Positions 36,112-45,358 of a DNA stretch of 64,000 nucleotides are shown here, in pieces. Position 1 is the stretch's first letter, and the number at the start of each line of letters is the position of its first letter. The notes under the pieces are model-generated. The model was given only the letters and a program-made list of their open reading frames with translations, was not told the origin of the DNA and did not search any database. Position numbers and translations under genes: made by a program. The stretch comes from UBA2942 sp045127535 (GTDB lineage Bacteria; Bacillota; Clostridia; Lachnospirales; Lachnospiraceae): positions 62,001 to 126,000 of the forward strand of contig JBGVQN010000045.1 of the NCBI GenBank assembly GCA_045127535.1, read 5' to 3'.

Positions 36112-36314
36112 ACTAGACTGCCCTGTCAGTCCCAATATTATCAGACACTGTGTTGCTGATCCATCCTATACACATTCCATATGAGCCAGAACCATTGTAC
36201 GCACAGACAGCCGGAGGATGGCCTATAAACAGACTGACAATGATTAACGACTTACAGATCGGTACATTTCGCAAAACCACACTGCGTCACATATTTATAT
36301 ATATATAGAAGCAA

Positions 36315-36599
36315 GCAAAGCGGCACAATGGGTTGGCAGCAAGGATTCCGCTTGTGTCCCGGTGGGTGGCCAATTGTTTTTAAGCAGGACTCTTGAAAAC
36401 GCCGGTTCTTAGGTTTCGAATGACAGTGCAACAGGTGCAGCAGAAAGTTTACATTCTGCTGCACCTGTTGCACTGTCATTCGAAATCTTAGAATCCGCTG
36501 CGTTTTCACCGAAGCGAGAGCGTGTCCTGCGTAAAACAATTGGCTATCCATCGGGACACAAGCCGGAATCCTTGCTGTCAACCCATTGTGCCGCTTTGC
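36315..36599 (+). repeat. Palindromic hairpin element, copy R7
   Basis: About 285 bp between two convergent genes. Outer arms start GCAAAGCGGCACAATGGGTT and end in the complement. The arms pair over about 65 bp with one bulge. All four substitutions I found are left-G/right-T, which stay paired as G.U in plus-strand RNA. Core halves CTCTTGAAAACGCCGG (36389-36404) and CCGCTGCGTTTTCACCGAAG (36495-36514) are intact. The apical stem is AGTGCAACAGGTGCAGCAGA with its complement. Its outer arm is related to that of copy R8. Confidence 0.92.
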
Positions 36600-36629
36600 G
36601 TTGTACCTATATGTGACACAGTAGAAAAT

Positions 36630-37373
36630 CTAGTGGTAGTCGCGGGCTCCAAAGATACCGGTGCCTACTCTGACCAGAGTCGCGCCTTCTTCGATGGCTA
36701 CCATATAGTCTCCGGTCATTCCCATGGACAGGATGTCCATAGATACGTTGGGGAGAGAGAGCTGCTGCAGGGTATCAAAGCAGGAGCGGAGCGCTTTAAA
36801 ATAAACTCTGTTGTCCTCTGGATCTTCTGTATAAGGAGCAGATGTCATCAGCCCTCTGATGCGCACGTGGGGCAGAGCAGCCACTTGTCTGACAGCAGCT
36901 TCTGCATCTTCTATGGTAAAGCCCCATTTACTTTCTTCCTGGGCTACATTGATCTCTAACAGAATGTCCTGTATCACATCTGCCTTGGCGGCTTCCTTTT
37001 CGATTTGCTCCGCCAGACGGAAAGAGTCTACAGAATGGATCAGGGCAGTTTTGCCAATGATGTATTTGACCTTGTTGCGCTGCAGATGGCCGATCATATG
37101 CCAGGTGATTTGGTCAGGCAGTGTTTCGATTTTTTCACAAAGCTCCTGCACGTAGTTTTCCCCAAAGGCAGAAAGGCCGGCAGCCTGTGCAGCCAGGATC
37201 ATTTCCGTTGGTTTGGTCTTGCTGACAGCCAGTAAGGTGATGTCTTCAGGAGAGCGGTGACTGTGGCTGCAGGCTGTCAGAATATTGGCCTGTACGTCAC
37301 GGATATTGTCTGCAATAAATGATAAGTCGTTGGACACAGAGGCGTCCGGTGTGAGGTGCTGATTTGTCTCCAT
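36630..37373 (-). CDS. yggS: YggS-family PLP homeostasis protein
   Basis: A 247-residue PLP-binding protein of the YggS/PLPBP/YlmE family, a single-domain TIM barrel without known catalysis that maintains vitamin B6 and amino-acid balance. The PLP lysine is in LLAVSKTKP; FGENYVQEL, WHMIGHLQRNK, RGLMTSAPYTED and LSMGMTGDYMVAIEEG are all characteristic. The start is ATG 37373 with GGAGG 5 bp upstream. In many Firmicutes it lies beside sepF/ylm genes; here it is alone next to tRNA genes. Confidence 0.93.
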   Translation of the reverse strand: METNQHLTPDASVSNDLSFIADNIRDVQANILTACSHSHRSPEDITLLAVSKTKPTEMILAAQAAGLSAFGENYVQELCEKIETLPDQITWHMIGHLQRNKVKYIIGKTALIHSVDSFRLAEQIEKEAAKADVIQDILLEINVAQEESKWGFTIEDAEAAVRQVAALPHVRIRGLMTSAPYTEDPEDNRVYFKALRSCFDTLQQLSLPNVSMDILSMGMTGDYMVAIEEGATLVRVGTGIFGARDYH

Positions 37374-37518
37374 AATATCCTCCAATTGTGGGTTTGATCG
37401 TATTTTACAAATGATACAACAGAACGTTCTTATAAATGCTCCGTCGTCACAAATAAAAAAAGAACTGTAAACAAAATTTACAGCACTTTCTTCGGGTTGG
37501 GCTATTCATAAATAGCAG

Positions 37519-37590
37519 CAGCTAGTAGGGGAATCGAACCCCTGTTTTCGCCGTGAGAGGGCGACGTCTTAACCCCTTGACCAACTAGCC
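37519..37590 (-). tRNA. tRNA-Glu (anticodon CTC), copy 1
   Basis: The minus strand folds into a 72-nt cloverleaf. The acceptor is GGCTAGT/ACTAGCT (one G.U), the anticodon stem TCGCC/GGCGA encloses CTCTCAC (anticodon CTC), and the T arm has GGTTCGATTCC. The discriminator is G, as in other glutamate tRNAs. CCA is not encoded. Confidence 0.92.
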
Positions 37591-37698
37591 ATAGATTACA
37601 GACTCAATCTGAAACAGTAGACTGCATAATGTGCAGCTTTCCATGTTATGAAATAAGCCATATGAAATTGTGTAGGAACATCTGCTGAGATATTCCAG

Positions 37699-37770
37699 CA
37701 GCTAGTAGGGGAATCGAACCCCTGTTTTCGCCGTGAGAGGGCGACGTCTTAACCCCTTGACCAACTAGCC
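37699..37770 (-). tRNA. tRNA-Glu (anticodon CTC), copy 2
   Basis: Identical over all 72 nt to the copy at 37519-37590, 108 bp away. The flanks differ apart from a few bases (CAGCA) at the 3' side. Probably co-transcribed with the tRNA-Pro and the first copy. Confidence 0.92.
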
Positions 37771-37777
37771 ATAACAG

Positions 37778-37851
37778 TCGAGGCGACAAGATTTGAACTT
37801 GCGACCTCTGCGTCCCGAACGCAGCGCTCTACCAAACTGAGCCACGCCTCG
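37778..37851 (-). tRNA. tRNA-Pro (anticodon CGG)
   Basis: A 74-nt cloverleaf on the minus strand: acceptor CGAGGCG/CGCCTCG, anticodon stem CTGCG/CGCAG with loop TTCGGGA (anticodon CGG), T arm AGTTCAAATCT, discriminator A. It is the promoter-proximal gene of the tRNA cluster. The 353 bp upstream to 38204 shows no gene. Confidence 0.93.
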
Positions 37852-38204
37852 TTGCCTCTATAATATATCCTATATGGAGCAGAATGTCAAGCTGTTTTTT
37901 TGAATTTTTTATATTTTTTGAAAAAAAGTGAATAGCGTGACGATTTATAGGATTAGCAGGCCAAAAGTGCCAGCCAAAATCGACCTCCTGGCAGGGAAGG
38001 GGCATGAGAACAGAGCTCGTAAACCAGACAATTTTGTGCTACAGATGCCAAGGGTTCAACCACCATTCAGGCCAATACCCGTTTTCCGAAATTGATGCAG
38101 GTCAGACTTGACGGACATTTGACTTTGTGCTACAATGCATTCTGCAAAAAATCAGAGTTCTATGACAGTCCTGTAAAAGAGATGTCTTTAAATTGGAGGA
38201 AACT

Positions 38205-38813
38205 ATGGAAGAATGGTTTGACGTGTTGGATGCATCTGGAAAGCCCGCGGGCATCAGAAAGCTTAGAGAGCTGGTGCATCGAGATGGAGATTTGCATGGA
38301 GCAAGTCATATGTGGGTCATTGGACCCATCAGGAAAAATGGACGATTTGATGTACTGCTGCAAAGACGCAGCCACAACAAAGATTCCTTTCCGGATTGCC
38401 TGGATACCTCCAGCGCAGGGCATGTGGCAGCAGGCGAAACCTATCTGTCTACTGCAGTGAGAGAGATGCAGGAGGAGCTGGGACTGCCTGTAACAGAAGC
38501 TGATCTGCTGCCCTTGTATCAGTATCGGATGGAGTATACTAGAGTGTTTCATGAGGAGCCTTTTCATGACAATGAGATCCATCAGGTATATTTGCTGCGC
38601 AATGATTTTCCGCTGGATACGCTGACCTTTCAGCGGGAGGAGATCAGTGAGCTGGTGTGGATGGATAACCTGGAGGTGAAGCACCGCTTAGAGGCTGACA
38701 CCGGGGAGCTGTGCATCATTCCAGAGGAGTACAGATTGTTTTTGGAAGCAGTCGAAAAGCTGTATCAGAGAGACGCAGATGGCAGCATTCTGCCAGTGCT
38801 GGCTTTTTCATAA
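38205..38813 (+). CDS. Nudix hydrolase
   Basis: A 202-residue Nudix protein. The Nudix box is GHVAAGETYLSTAVREMQEE (about 68-87), following the Gx5Ex7REUxEExGU pattern. The N-terminus (WFDVLDASGKPAGIRKL) resembles the YfcD/IPP-isomerase-like subgroup, which acts on a nucleotide or prenyl diphosphate; the substrate is unknown. The start ATG 38205 has TTGGAGGA upstream. Confidence 0.88.
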   Translation: MEEWFDVLDASGKPAGIRKLRELVHRDGDLHGASHMWVIGPIRKNGRFDVLLQRRSHNKDSFPDCLDTSSAGHVAAGETYLSTAVREMQEELGLPVTEADLLPLYQYRMEYTRVFHEEPFHDNEIHQVYLLRNDFPLDTLTFQREEISELVWMDNLEVKHRLEADTGELCIIPEEYRLFLEAVEKLYQRDADGSILPVLAFS

Positions 38814-38825
38814 AAAGGCAAAAAA

Positions 38826-38876
38826 ATACCGCCGTCTCCGTGATTCATAGAATCATGGATGCGGCGGTATCATTTT
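38826..38876. terminator. Bidirectional terminator after the Nudix gene
   Basis: ATACCGCCG (38826-38834) pairs with CGGCGGTAT (38862-38870), an inner CCGTGATTC/GAATCATGG stem follows, and A- and T-tracts flank it. Confidence 0.85.
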
Positions 38877-39013
38877 TAACCGGATGAAAAAACGGTCATG
38901 TTTTTGTTTCACGACTGAGCTATGATGAACGCTCAGCCACTTTTACTTTTGGTATGATACAGTGATCGGTACCGGAAACGTTCAGTGGATCATTGGAACG
39001 CCCACATGCGTGA

Positions 39014-40030
39014 TCAAGCCTCTTTTTTTCTGAAAGACAGAAATGCACCTGCAGCAGATGCACATAAAGCTACAAGAGGCAGTACAGCTGCAAAATCACC
39101 TGTATCAGGAGATTCAGGTGCCTCAGGAACTTCAGAAGCAGCTAAGAATGCTGTTGCGTCTGCATACACCTCATCAATATCCAGGTACATTTCCCGAACC
39201 AGTTCTTCTAAATCAGGGGAACTAAAGGAAGGATCGTTGAAGATTCCATCATACAGTTCAATGAAAGCAGTTGCAGTTTCTTCATTGGGATCTTCTATAT
39301 ATGCATTATAAGCATCTTCTACTGTGTTAAGAACATTTGCATTCACATAATCAGCAAAGACAAGAGACCAGGCTGATGCTCCGTCAGCTTCTTCTAACAA
39401 TAATGCAAGTTCGTCTAATTCTGCTGCTGTCAGTTCATTGAAAGTATCTGTTACTGCTTCAAAAGCTGCAATACCAGCATCCAGATCTTCGCCCCAGCCA
39501 GTGAGCAAACCATATGTAAGCTCCAGATATGCATTATACACTGTTACAACAGAATCAGAAGGCATATCGGTTAATGCCTGCTGATAATCTGCTTCCAGCT
39601 TAGGGATCATTGCATACATCAAAGCAGCAAATTCTTCATCAGAAGCCACATAAACTTCATAAGTATCTACAAAGTCTAATGCAGTTTTTATATTTGGTTC
39701 TGCTATGTATGCATCATGGATATCAGCGATGCCAACAATAAAGGCAGCAGTAAGCAGGTTTTCAAAAAATGCCTCATCCAGAGAAACCAGTTCTTCCTGC
39801 TGTTCATCTGAAAGATCTTCAGCTGCTGCTTCAAAGGTTGCCAGGGTGTTGGTCAAGGCTTCCAAATCTGCATTGGCGATTGCTTCTGTGAACTCCAGAT
39901 ATGCATCATAAGCTGCCTGGACAGCCGGATCATCTGTCACTGCATCAGAGCCTTCTGCTGCCAAAGCTGGCATTGTAAATAAGAACAGCATACTTACAGA
40001 TAAAATAAAACTCATGATCTTCTTCTTCAT
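39014..40030 (-). CDS. Sortase-anchored surface protein with internal duplication (SPDTG)
   Basis: A 338-residue exported protein. MKKKIMSFILSVSMLFLF ending PALAA is a signal peptide. The C-terminus is a cell-wall sorting signal: SPDTG in place of LPXTG, a hydrophobic stretch (VLPLVALCASAAGAFL), then RKKEA. Between them are two related modules of about 140 residues, each with a YxAYLE[FL]T start, FEAxxx[DE]xxxELxxxEL and AY[IN]A[EY]. They are acidic and Ala-rich, with no cysteine outside the C-terminal anchor. Start ATG 40030 has AAAGGAG upstream. The binding target is unknown. Confidence 0.8.
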   Translation of the reverse strand: MKKKIMSFILSVSMLFLFTMPALAAEGSDAVTDDPAVQAAYDAYLEFTEAIANADLEALTNTLATFEAAAEDLSDEQQEELVSLDEAFFENLLTAAFIVGIADIHDAYIAEPNIKTALDFVDTYEVYVASDEEFAALMYAMIPKLEADYQQALTDMPSDSVVTVYNAYLELTYGLLTGWGEDLDAGIAAFEAVTDTFNELTAAELDELALLLEEADGASAWSLVFADYVNANVLNTVEDAYNAYIEDPNEETATAFIELYDGIFNDPSFSSPDLEELVREMYLDIDEVYADATAFLAASEVPEAPESPDTGDFAAVLPLVALCASAAGAFLSFRKKEA

Positions 40031-40113
40031 AGATAGTCTCCTTTCGTACATGGGATAAATAGGTAATATCCATTTCACAGCATCACTTACAAAGCTATGC
40101 TGCCTGATACTGC

Positions 40114-40839
40114 TTAATCCCCAAGCTTGATTTTGATCCCGCCATCATTGCTGGAACTGCTGCCTACACGCAGATACGGTGTCAGAGCCTGTGCGGTATT
40201 GATGACCGGCATAGACTGGATATATACCTTGCCGGGGCCAGTGATTTTTGTGTGGAAGATTCCTTCACCACCAAAGAGCGCATTTTTCACGCCCTGAACG
40301 GTCTGAATGTCCATTGTACAGCTTTCGCTCATTGCAGCCAGATAGCCGGTGTCAGCAATGATGCTTTCCCCTGCAGCCAGGTCGTATTCTTTGCAGTAAC
40401 CATCGATCTCAATAAATACCATGCCGTTGCCGCTGATTTTCTGCATAATGAAGCCTTCACCGCCAAACAGACCCTTTCCCAGTGACTTCTGAAAGTACAC
40501 AGAACGGTCAAGGCCTTTTTCCATTGCAAGGAAGCCGTACTTTTGCACGATAATACCGTTGTTCTCTGTCACCTGATAAGGAATGATGGAGCCGGGGAAG
40601 CTGGAAGCAAAAGCGATCATGCCTGCGCCTCCTTCCGCAGTGTATTCATTCATAAACATGGATTCACCTGAGATCAGTCTGCCAAACATCTTTTTGACGC
40701 CGCCTCCGGTATTGGTATTCATTTTCATGTTGGGACTCATCCAGCTCATAGCACCGCTTTCGGTACAAATGGTCTGTCCTGCTTCAGGATAGCAGATCAC
40801 AACCGGAAGATTGCCGCCCTCGATTTCGTACTTTAACAT
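40114..40839 (-). CDS. AIM24 / TIGR00266 family protein
   Basis: A 241-residue soluble beta-sandwich protein of the AIM24 (DUF124) family, recognised from YPEAGQTICTESGAMSWM, FMNEYTAEGGAG, PGSIIPYQV and GMVFIEIDG. The biochemical function is not known. AGGAGG precedes the ATG. It lies 84 bp downstream on the chromosome from the surface-protein gene start but is expressed from its own leader; there is no operon partner. Confidence 0.85.
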   Translation of the reverse strand: MLKYEIEGGNLPVVICYPEAGQTICTESGAMSWMSPNMKMNTNTGGGVKKMFGRLISGESMFMNEYTAEGGAGMIAFASSFPGSIIPYQVTENNGIIVQKYGFLAMEKGLDRSVYFQKSLGKGLFGGEGFIMQKISGNGMVFIEIDGYCKEYDLAAGESIIADTGYLAAMSESCTMDIQTVQGVKNALFGGEGIFHTKITGPGKVYIQSMPVINTAQALTPYLRVGSSSSNDGGIKIKLGD

Positions 40840-41047
40840 ATGGACCCTCCTTTTGAGATAAATCAGTGAATCTTTTCATCCGATGGGATGATTATGAATG
40901 TCATGATAGTGTTGCTGAAAAAAGTATCAGAACTGCAACGAGGATGAGATTCACGTTTCTACTATATATTATATAGGAAAGGATTGGGGAAGGCAATAGA
41001 CCTTTCGCCAACAGGAGAAAATCTGCATGAACGGGAGAATCTTATAA

Positions 41048-41075
41048 TTGACAAAAAACAGTTTTTCTGTATCAT
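41048..41075 (+). promoter_or_regulatory. Promoter of the GHKL kinase gene
   Basis: -35 TTGACA (41048-41053) and -10 TATCAT (41070-41075), spacer 16 bp. An alternative TATAAT lies a few bases further on. Confidence 0.55.
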
Positions 41076-41118
41076 TATAATAGAATCATATTGTAGTCAG
41101 TTTTGGAGGTGATATCCA

Positions 41119-43020
41119 TTGAAGGAAAATGTGTAGAAAAAAATAGTTAGGATCATAATAGCCCTTGCCCTGTGTATCCTCTTTGGTGCAGCGTTGTCCA
41201 TGTATGCAAATCCAATGGAGGATGTTTCCCTGAATCTTTCCCTGACGCCGGAGGGGGAAGATTTTGCACCGGAGAATTTTGATGAGAAAGGCTGGACGGT
41301 TTATACCCAGGAGGGGGATACTGTAACAGAACTGACGCCCGATGGATTTGGAGGATATTTGGGAATAGAGCTGGGGCAGACCTTTTATTTTTCAAGGGTG
41401 ATGGATGAAGCATTAGAGATTCCCATCCTGCAGATCAACAGTTCAGAGTATACGTTTGCTGTATTTTTGGATGAGAATCTGATCTATACAGACTGTCCTG
41501 ACTTAGATAACCGCATTGGGTATCTGACGCTGCCCATGAATGGATGGTTTCGGGAAGGATATATCACCATTTCCCTGCCGCAGGACTATCAGGGGAAAAC
41601 CCTGACCATTGCTCAGTCTATGTCAGAATATGCAGAAACTGCAACGGTCACAGCAAATCCCGCCAATGTAATGCTCTACTGTGGGTATGCTTATGAAAGC
41701 GGATTGATTACAGAGAGCTTTACCACGGCTGTTTTGGCAGCAGTTGCATTTGTGGTAGGAGCGCTGCTGCTGTTTGTGTTTGTGCGCAATGGTGATGCGG
41801 GGATACTTTGCATTGCACTGGTGGCATTTTTATGGATGATTTCCACTTTGTTTGAAACATCTTTTTGTGATGCCTATTGTGGAACCCTATGGTATGACAC
41901 TCCAGGAATCAGCCGGCTGCTCTCAGCACTGGCACTGTTAAGCTTCCTGACAACCAGGGCAGGGCGATGGAAAAAGATGATGTGGGGACTGATCGTCCTA
42001 TATGGGCTGTCCCTCATTGGTTATATTGCCCTCACAATAGCAGATCCATGGATCAGTGATTCTCTGGCGCTGTTTTTCCGAGGTGGATTGTCAGAATGGA
42101 TCCTGTGCATTGCATTTCTTTTGGTATCTGTTTTGGGAATTCTGTTTTGGCGAAAGGAAAACAGGTTCTATCGGTTGTACACACCTCTGTCTCTGGGGAT
42201 GGTGGGTGCGTTTTGGGTGGTGTACCTGCTGATAGATGGCAGCTTTGTTTGGAAACAGCTTGTGCTGTCTCTTGGAAGCGGCAGTATTACCTTTGTGTAT
42301 TATAGACTGCTTCCACTTATGATGTTTACTGCCTTGGCAGCAGCTCTTGTGGAGGCTGTGAGAGGTGAGCTGGATCGCCGCACGGAAAAGCAAATGTTGG
42401 AGAAACGCCGTCAGCTTGCATTGGAAAGCTATGAAAACATGCGCCGCCAGCACGAGGAAGTCATGATGCTGCGCCATGATATGGGCAAGCATTTCCTTGC
42501 CCTGCAGGAAATGAGCAAGGAGGAAAACGTCAAAGCCTATCTGCGTGAACTCATTGGAAAGAATCAGGGGATTCGTCCTGTGGTGCAGAGCGGTAATGAA
42601 ATGCTGGACATCATACTAAACAGCAAGCTCAGTGCTGCTGCAGAAGCAGGGATTAAGGTGGAGATCGTAAAGGCAAATGCACCTGAAACGCTTCCTTTTT
42701 CTGACGCGGATCTGTGTTCTCTGGTGATGAATATTATGGACAATGCCATCACTGCAGCTGCAGGCTCTGGTGAGGCTGAGCCGCTCATCCGGTTGAATGT
42801 GCATGTAAAAAGTGATTACCTTGCCTTTATCTGTGAAAATACAGCAGATCTGGAAAAAGATATGGAACAGACGAAGCAGCAGAGCAAAAAAGAAACCGTG
42901 CAAAAGCACGGTTTGGGTCAGAAAATCATTGCCGGGATCACGGAGCGTTATAATGGCCTGCTGGATACGGAATCTGGGGAACACCACTACAGGATTTGTG
43001 TGGAATTTCCTCTGTATTAA
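41119..43020 (+). pseudogene. GHKL sensor histidine kinase interrupted by an early amber codon
   Basis: From TTG 41119, 5 bp after a near-perfect GGAGGTGAT, the frame reads five codons, then TAG (41134-41136), then KKIVRIIIALALCILFG, clearly the rest of a signal or transmembrane segment. Downstream the frame is intact for over 600 codons: an outer domain (to about 180), about seven membrane helices, H-box LRHDMGKHFLALQ, N-box NIMDNAITAA and G-box GLGQKIIAGI. Without readthrough, the next start codons (TTG 41194) lose the export signal. The family pairs with LytTR regulators in quorum or peptide sensing. Confidence 0.75.
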
Positions 43021-43725
43021 TCTGCAATGTAATCAATAAACTTCTTACGGATTGCAGCATAGCAATGGGTACGGTCTCACCGCTTTTTAAGGAAAACTCA
43101 TAGGGGCGAATGTACTTGATACAGGATAGGTTTACCATATATGCACGGTGGCAGAGAAGAAAGGAAGACTTCGGAATCAGAGCCTCCACCTCATTGAATT
43201 TGAGTCTGCATTCCACCGTTTCATTGGCAAGGACAAATCTTGTGCCCCGGTCAAAGGCTTCTACATATTGAATATCTGTAAAAGAAGTCCTGTGCTTACC
43301 CCGGATGGTAGGCAGCAGGATTTCCTTTTTTTCTGCCAGGTGCGGTAACAGTAAAGCAGAGCCTCCTTCAGTTTGCATTCATCCAGAGGCTTTGCCAGAT
43401 ACCGTACAGCGGATACCTCATAGCCCTGCAGCGCCATTTCCCGGTTGACAGAAATAAAAATGATATTTGCTTTATTCTGCATTTTGTTCAGCTGGGCGGC
43501 AAGCTCCATGCCATTCATCTGCCCCAGCATCACATCTAAGAGCAGGATATGAAACTGAGTACCGTTTTGAATGTGGGTAAGCAGGGGGGTGGCATCTTCA
43601 TACTCAGAAATACTGTGTGCGATCCCTTCATCCTGCAGGAGCTGCTTTGCCATACTGATGATTTGTATACGATCTGCCTGTATATCATCACATACTGCGA
43701 TTTTCAGTGGGTTGTCTGTGGACAT
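43017..43725 (-). pseudogene. LytTR response regulator with two frameshifts
   Basis: ATG 43725 starts a receiver domain (KIAVCDDIQADR, phosphoacceptor region HILLLDVMLGQMNG, YLAKPLDE). The frame breaks at a run of seven T (43326-43332, plus strand); one more base would continue directly into KEILLPTIRGKHRTSF, the LytTR DNA-binding domain with YVEAFDRGT and LLCHRAYMVNLSCI. A second break at about 43050-43060 is needed to reach RKKFIDYIAD and its stop at 43017, which meets the kinase stop tail-to-tail. Both convergent partners are therefore damaged. Confidence 0.75.
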
Positions 43726-43906
43726 GTGGTCTCTCTTTCCTGCACAGTATGTGTTTGAACAAAAATACATTGTGCATCGTTTTTTCAAAAGCCTGCTGCT
43801 GCACTGAAAATCCTCAGGAAGGTTCCATCAGCAGACGTAATGGTTCTGATCGGGGATGTTCTTCGCTGTGTTTTCCCTACAAAGAGTTCTGTTGCAGCAG
43901 CCAATA

Positions 43907-44329
43907 TTAGTTGTATTTTTCCTCACAATAAGCACATCTATAGATCTCATTGGCAGCATCGGTGAGATGGAACACATGAGGCAGATGTGGCTCTACAGAA
44001 GTGATACATCTTGGATTCTTACAGCGGATCACATTGGTGATCTTTTTCGGAAGTGTCAGCTGAATCTTGTCCACTACGGTGCTGTTTTGAATAATATTAA
44101 TGGTGATGTTGTGGTCGATGTAGCCCAGTGCATCCAGATCCAGAGCATCAATGCCGCACTCGATCTTAATAATGTCTTTTCGTCCCATTTTATCACTGCG
44201 TACATTTTTGATGATAGCGATCTGGCAGTCTAATTTATCCAGTCCTAAATATTTATAAATCTGCATGCTTTTTCCGGCCTGAATGTGGTCTAATACTACA
44301 CCGTTTACAATACCGCTTACATTTAACAT
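43907..44329 (-). CDS. pyrI: Aspartate carbamoyltransferase regulatory chain
   Basis: A 140-residue PyrI, which binds nucleotide effectors in its N-terminal domain (SGIVNGVVLDHIQAGKSM) and zinc through four cysteines in the C-terminal domain (RCKNPRC and RCAYC). It forms the allosteric enzyme with PyrB, just upstream. Start ATG 44329 has GGAGG 6 bp upstream; the frame extends to 44419, which would add 30 unusual residues. Confidence 0.93.
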   Translation of the reverse strand: MLNVSGIVNGVVLDHIQAGKSMQIYKYLGLDKLDCQIAIIKNVRSDKMGRKDIIKIECGIDALDLDALGYIDHNITINIIQNSTVVDKIQLTLPKKITNVIRCKNPRCITSVEPHLPHVFHLTDAANEIYRCAYCEEKYN

Positions 44330-44440
44330 GAAAATCCTCCGTTCTACCGCATCAGCGGCTGCTGTTTCATTGCCTGCTTTGTGTACAGCAGGATTTATTT
44401 GCTCATTACTCATACGCATGTATCCTTGGTAATGCAGAAG

Positions 44441-45358
44441 TTATACTTCCGGTGCAAGGTCTAATAAGGTCAGGATCAGTGCCATACGCACATACACTGC
44501 ATACTGCACCTGCTTGAAATAGCTGGCTCTTGGGTCATTGTCTACCTCAGGAGCGATCTCGTTGACACGTGGCAGTGGGTGCAGTACGATCATGGAATCC
44601 TTGCCAAGCTTCATCTTTTCAGCATCCAGGATGTAAGCATCCTTCATGCGGATATATTCTTCCTCATTAAAAAAGCGCTCCCGCTGTACTCTGGTCATAT
44701 ACAGAACGTCTAACTGGGGAAGTGCTTCATCTAAACTGGTAACCTCCTCGTACTCAAAGCCCTGCAGCACTTCATCTCTGATGTAGCTTGGAACTTTTAA
44801 TTCAGGAGGAGAAATCAGTACAAATTTGATATTGGAATAGCGGGTCAGGGCGCTGATCAGAGAATGTACGGTACGGCCGAATTTTAAATCACCGCAAAGA
44901 CCAATGGTAAAATTGTCCAGACGTCCCAGTAAAGAACGGATGGACAGTAAATCTGCCAGGGTCTGGGTCGGATGCTGATGTCCGCCGTCACCTGCATTGA
45001 TGATAGGAATACTGGAATACAGGGAGGCTACGTAAGGGGCACCTTCCTTTGGATGACGCATGGCACAGATATCGGCATAGCAGCTGACAACACGAATGGT
45101 ATCTTCTACGGTTTCGCCTTTGGAAGCGGAGCTGTTGTTGGCATCAGAGAATCCCAATGCCTTGCCGCCTAAATTCATCATGGCAGCCTCAAAGCTCAAA
45201 CGGGTACGGGTGCTTGGTTCATAAAACAGAGTTGCGATCTTCCTGCCCTCACAAAGATGTGCATATTTGTCAGGGTTCTTTTCAATATCACTGGCCAAAT
45301 CCAAAAGGCGGTTTGTTTCTTCAACTGTAAAATCCAGGGGATTTAGTAAATGTCTCAT
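44441..45358 (-). CDS. pyrB: Aspartate carbamoyltransferase catalytic chain
   Basis: A 305-residue PyrB, catalysing the committed step of pyrimidine synthesis (carbamoyl phosphate + aspartate). The carbamoyl-phosphate loop FYEPSTRTRLSFE is intact, as are SASKGETVEDT, HPTQTLADL and the C-terminal LHPLPRV. It is followed by pyrI on the same strand. A -10 TATAAT (45481-45486, minus strand) gives a plausible promoter; I see no clear PyrR site or attenuator in the 120-bp leader. Confidence 0.96.
   Translation of the reverse strand: MRHLLNPLDFTVEETNRLLDLASDIEKNPDKYAHLCEGRKIATLFYEPSTRTRLSFEAAMMNLGGKALGFSDANNSSASKGETVEDTIRVVSCYADICAMRHPKEGAPYVASLYSSIPIINAGDGGHQHPTQTLADLLSIRSLLGRLDNFTIGLCGDLKFGRTVHSLISALTRYSNIKFVLISPPELKVPSYIRDEVLQGFEYEEVTSLDEALPQLDVLYMTRVQRERFFNEEEYIRMKDAYILDAEKMKLGKDSMIVLHPLPRVNEIAPEVDNDPRASYFKQVQYAVYVRMALILTLLDLAPEV

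Noticed and set aside
37519..37851. tRNA genes as an integration site
   Set aside because: No integrase gene, no direct repeat of a tRNA 3' end and no foreign block next to them.
38092..38460. Alternative 122-codon ORF overlapping the Nudix gene start
   Set aside because: Wrong frame relative to a clear Nudix box and no ribosome binding site.
41119..43020. Pyrrolysine or selenocysteine-like recoding at the TAG in the kinase
   Set aside because: Position 6, before the membrane segment, is not a catalytic site, and the partner regulator is also broken; simple inactivation or an assembly fault is likelier.
43326..43332. Programmed -1 frameshift in the LytTR regulator
   Set aside because: The run could slip, but a second break further on is not at a slippery site, and fusing the two halves of a regulator in this way has no clear use.
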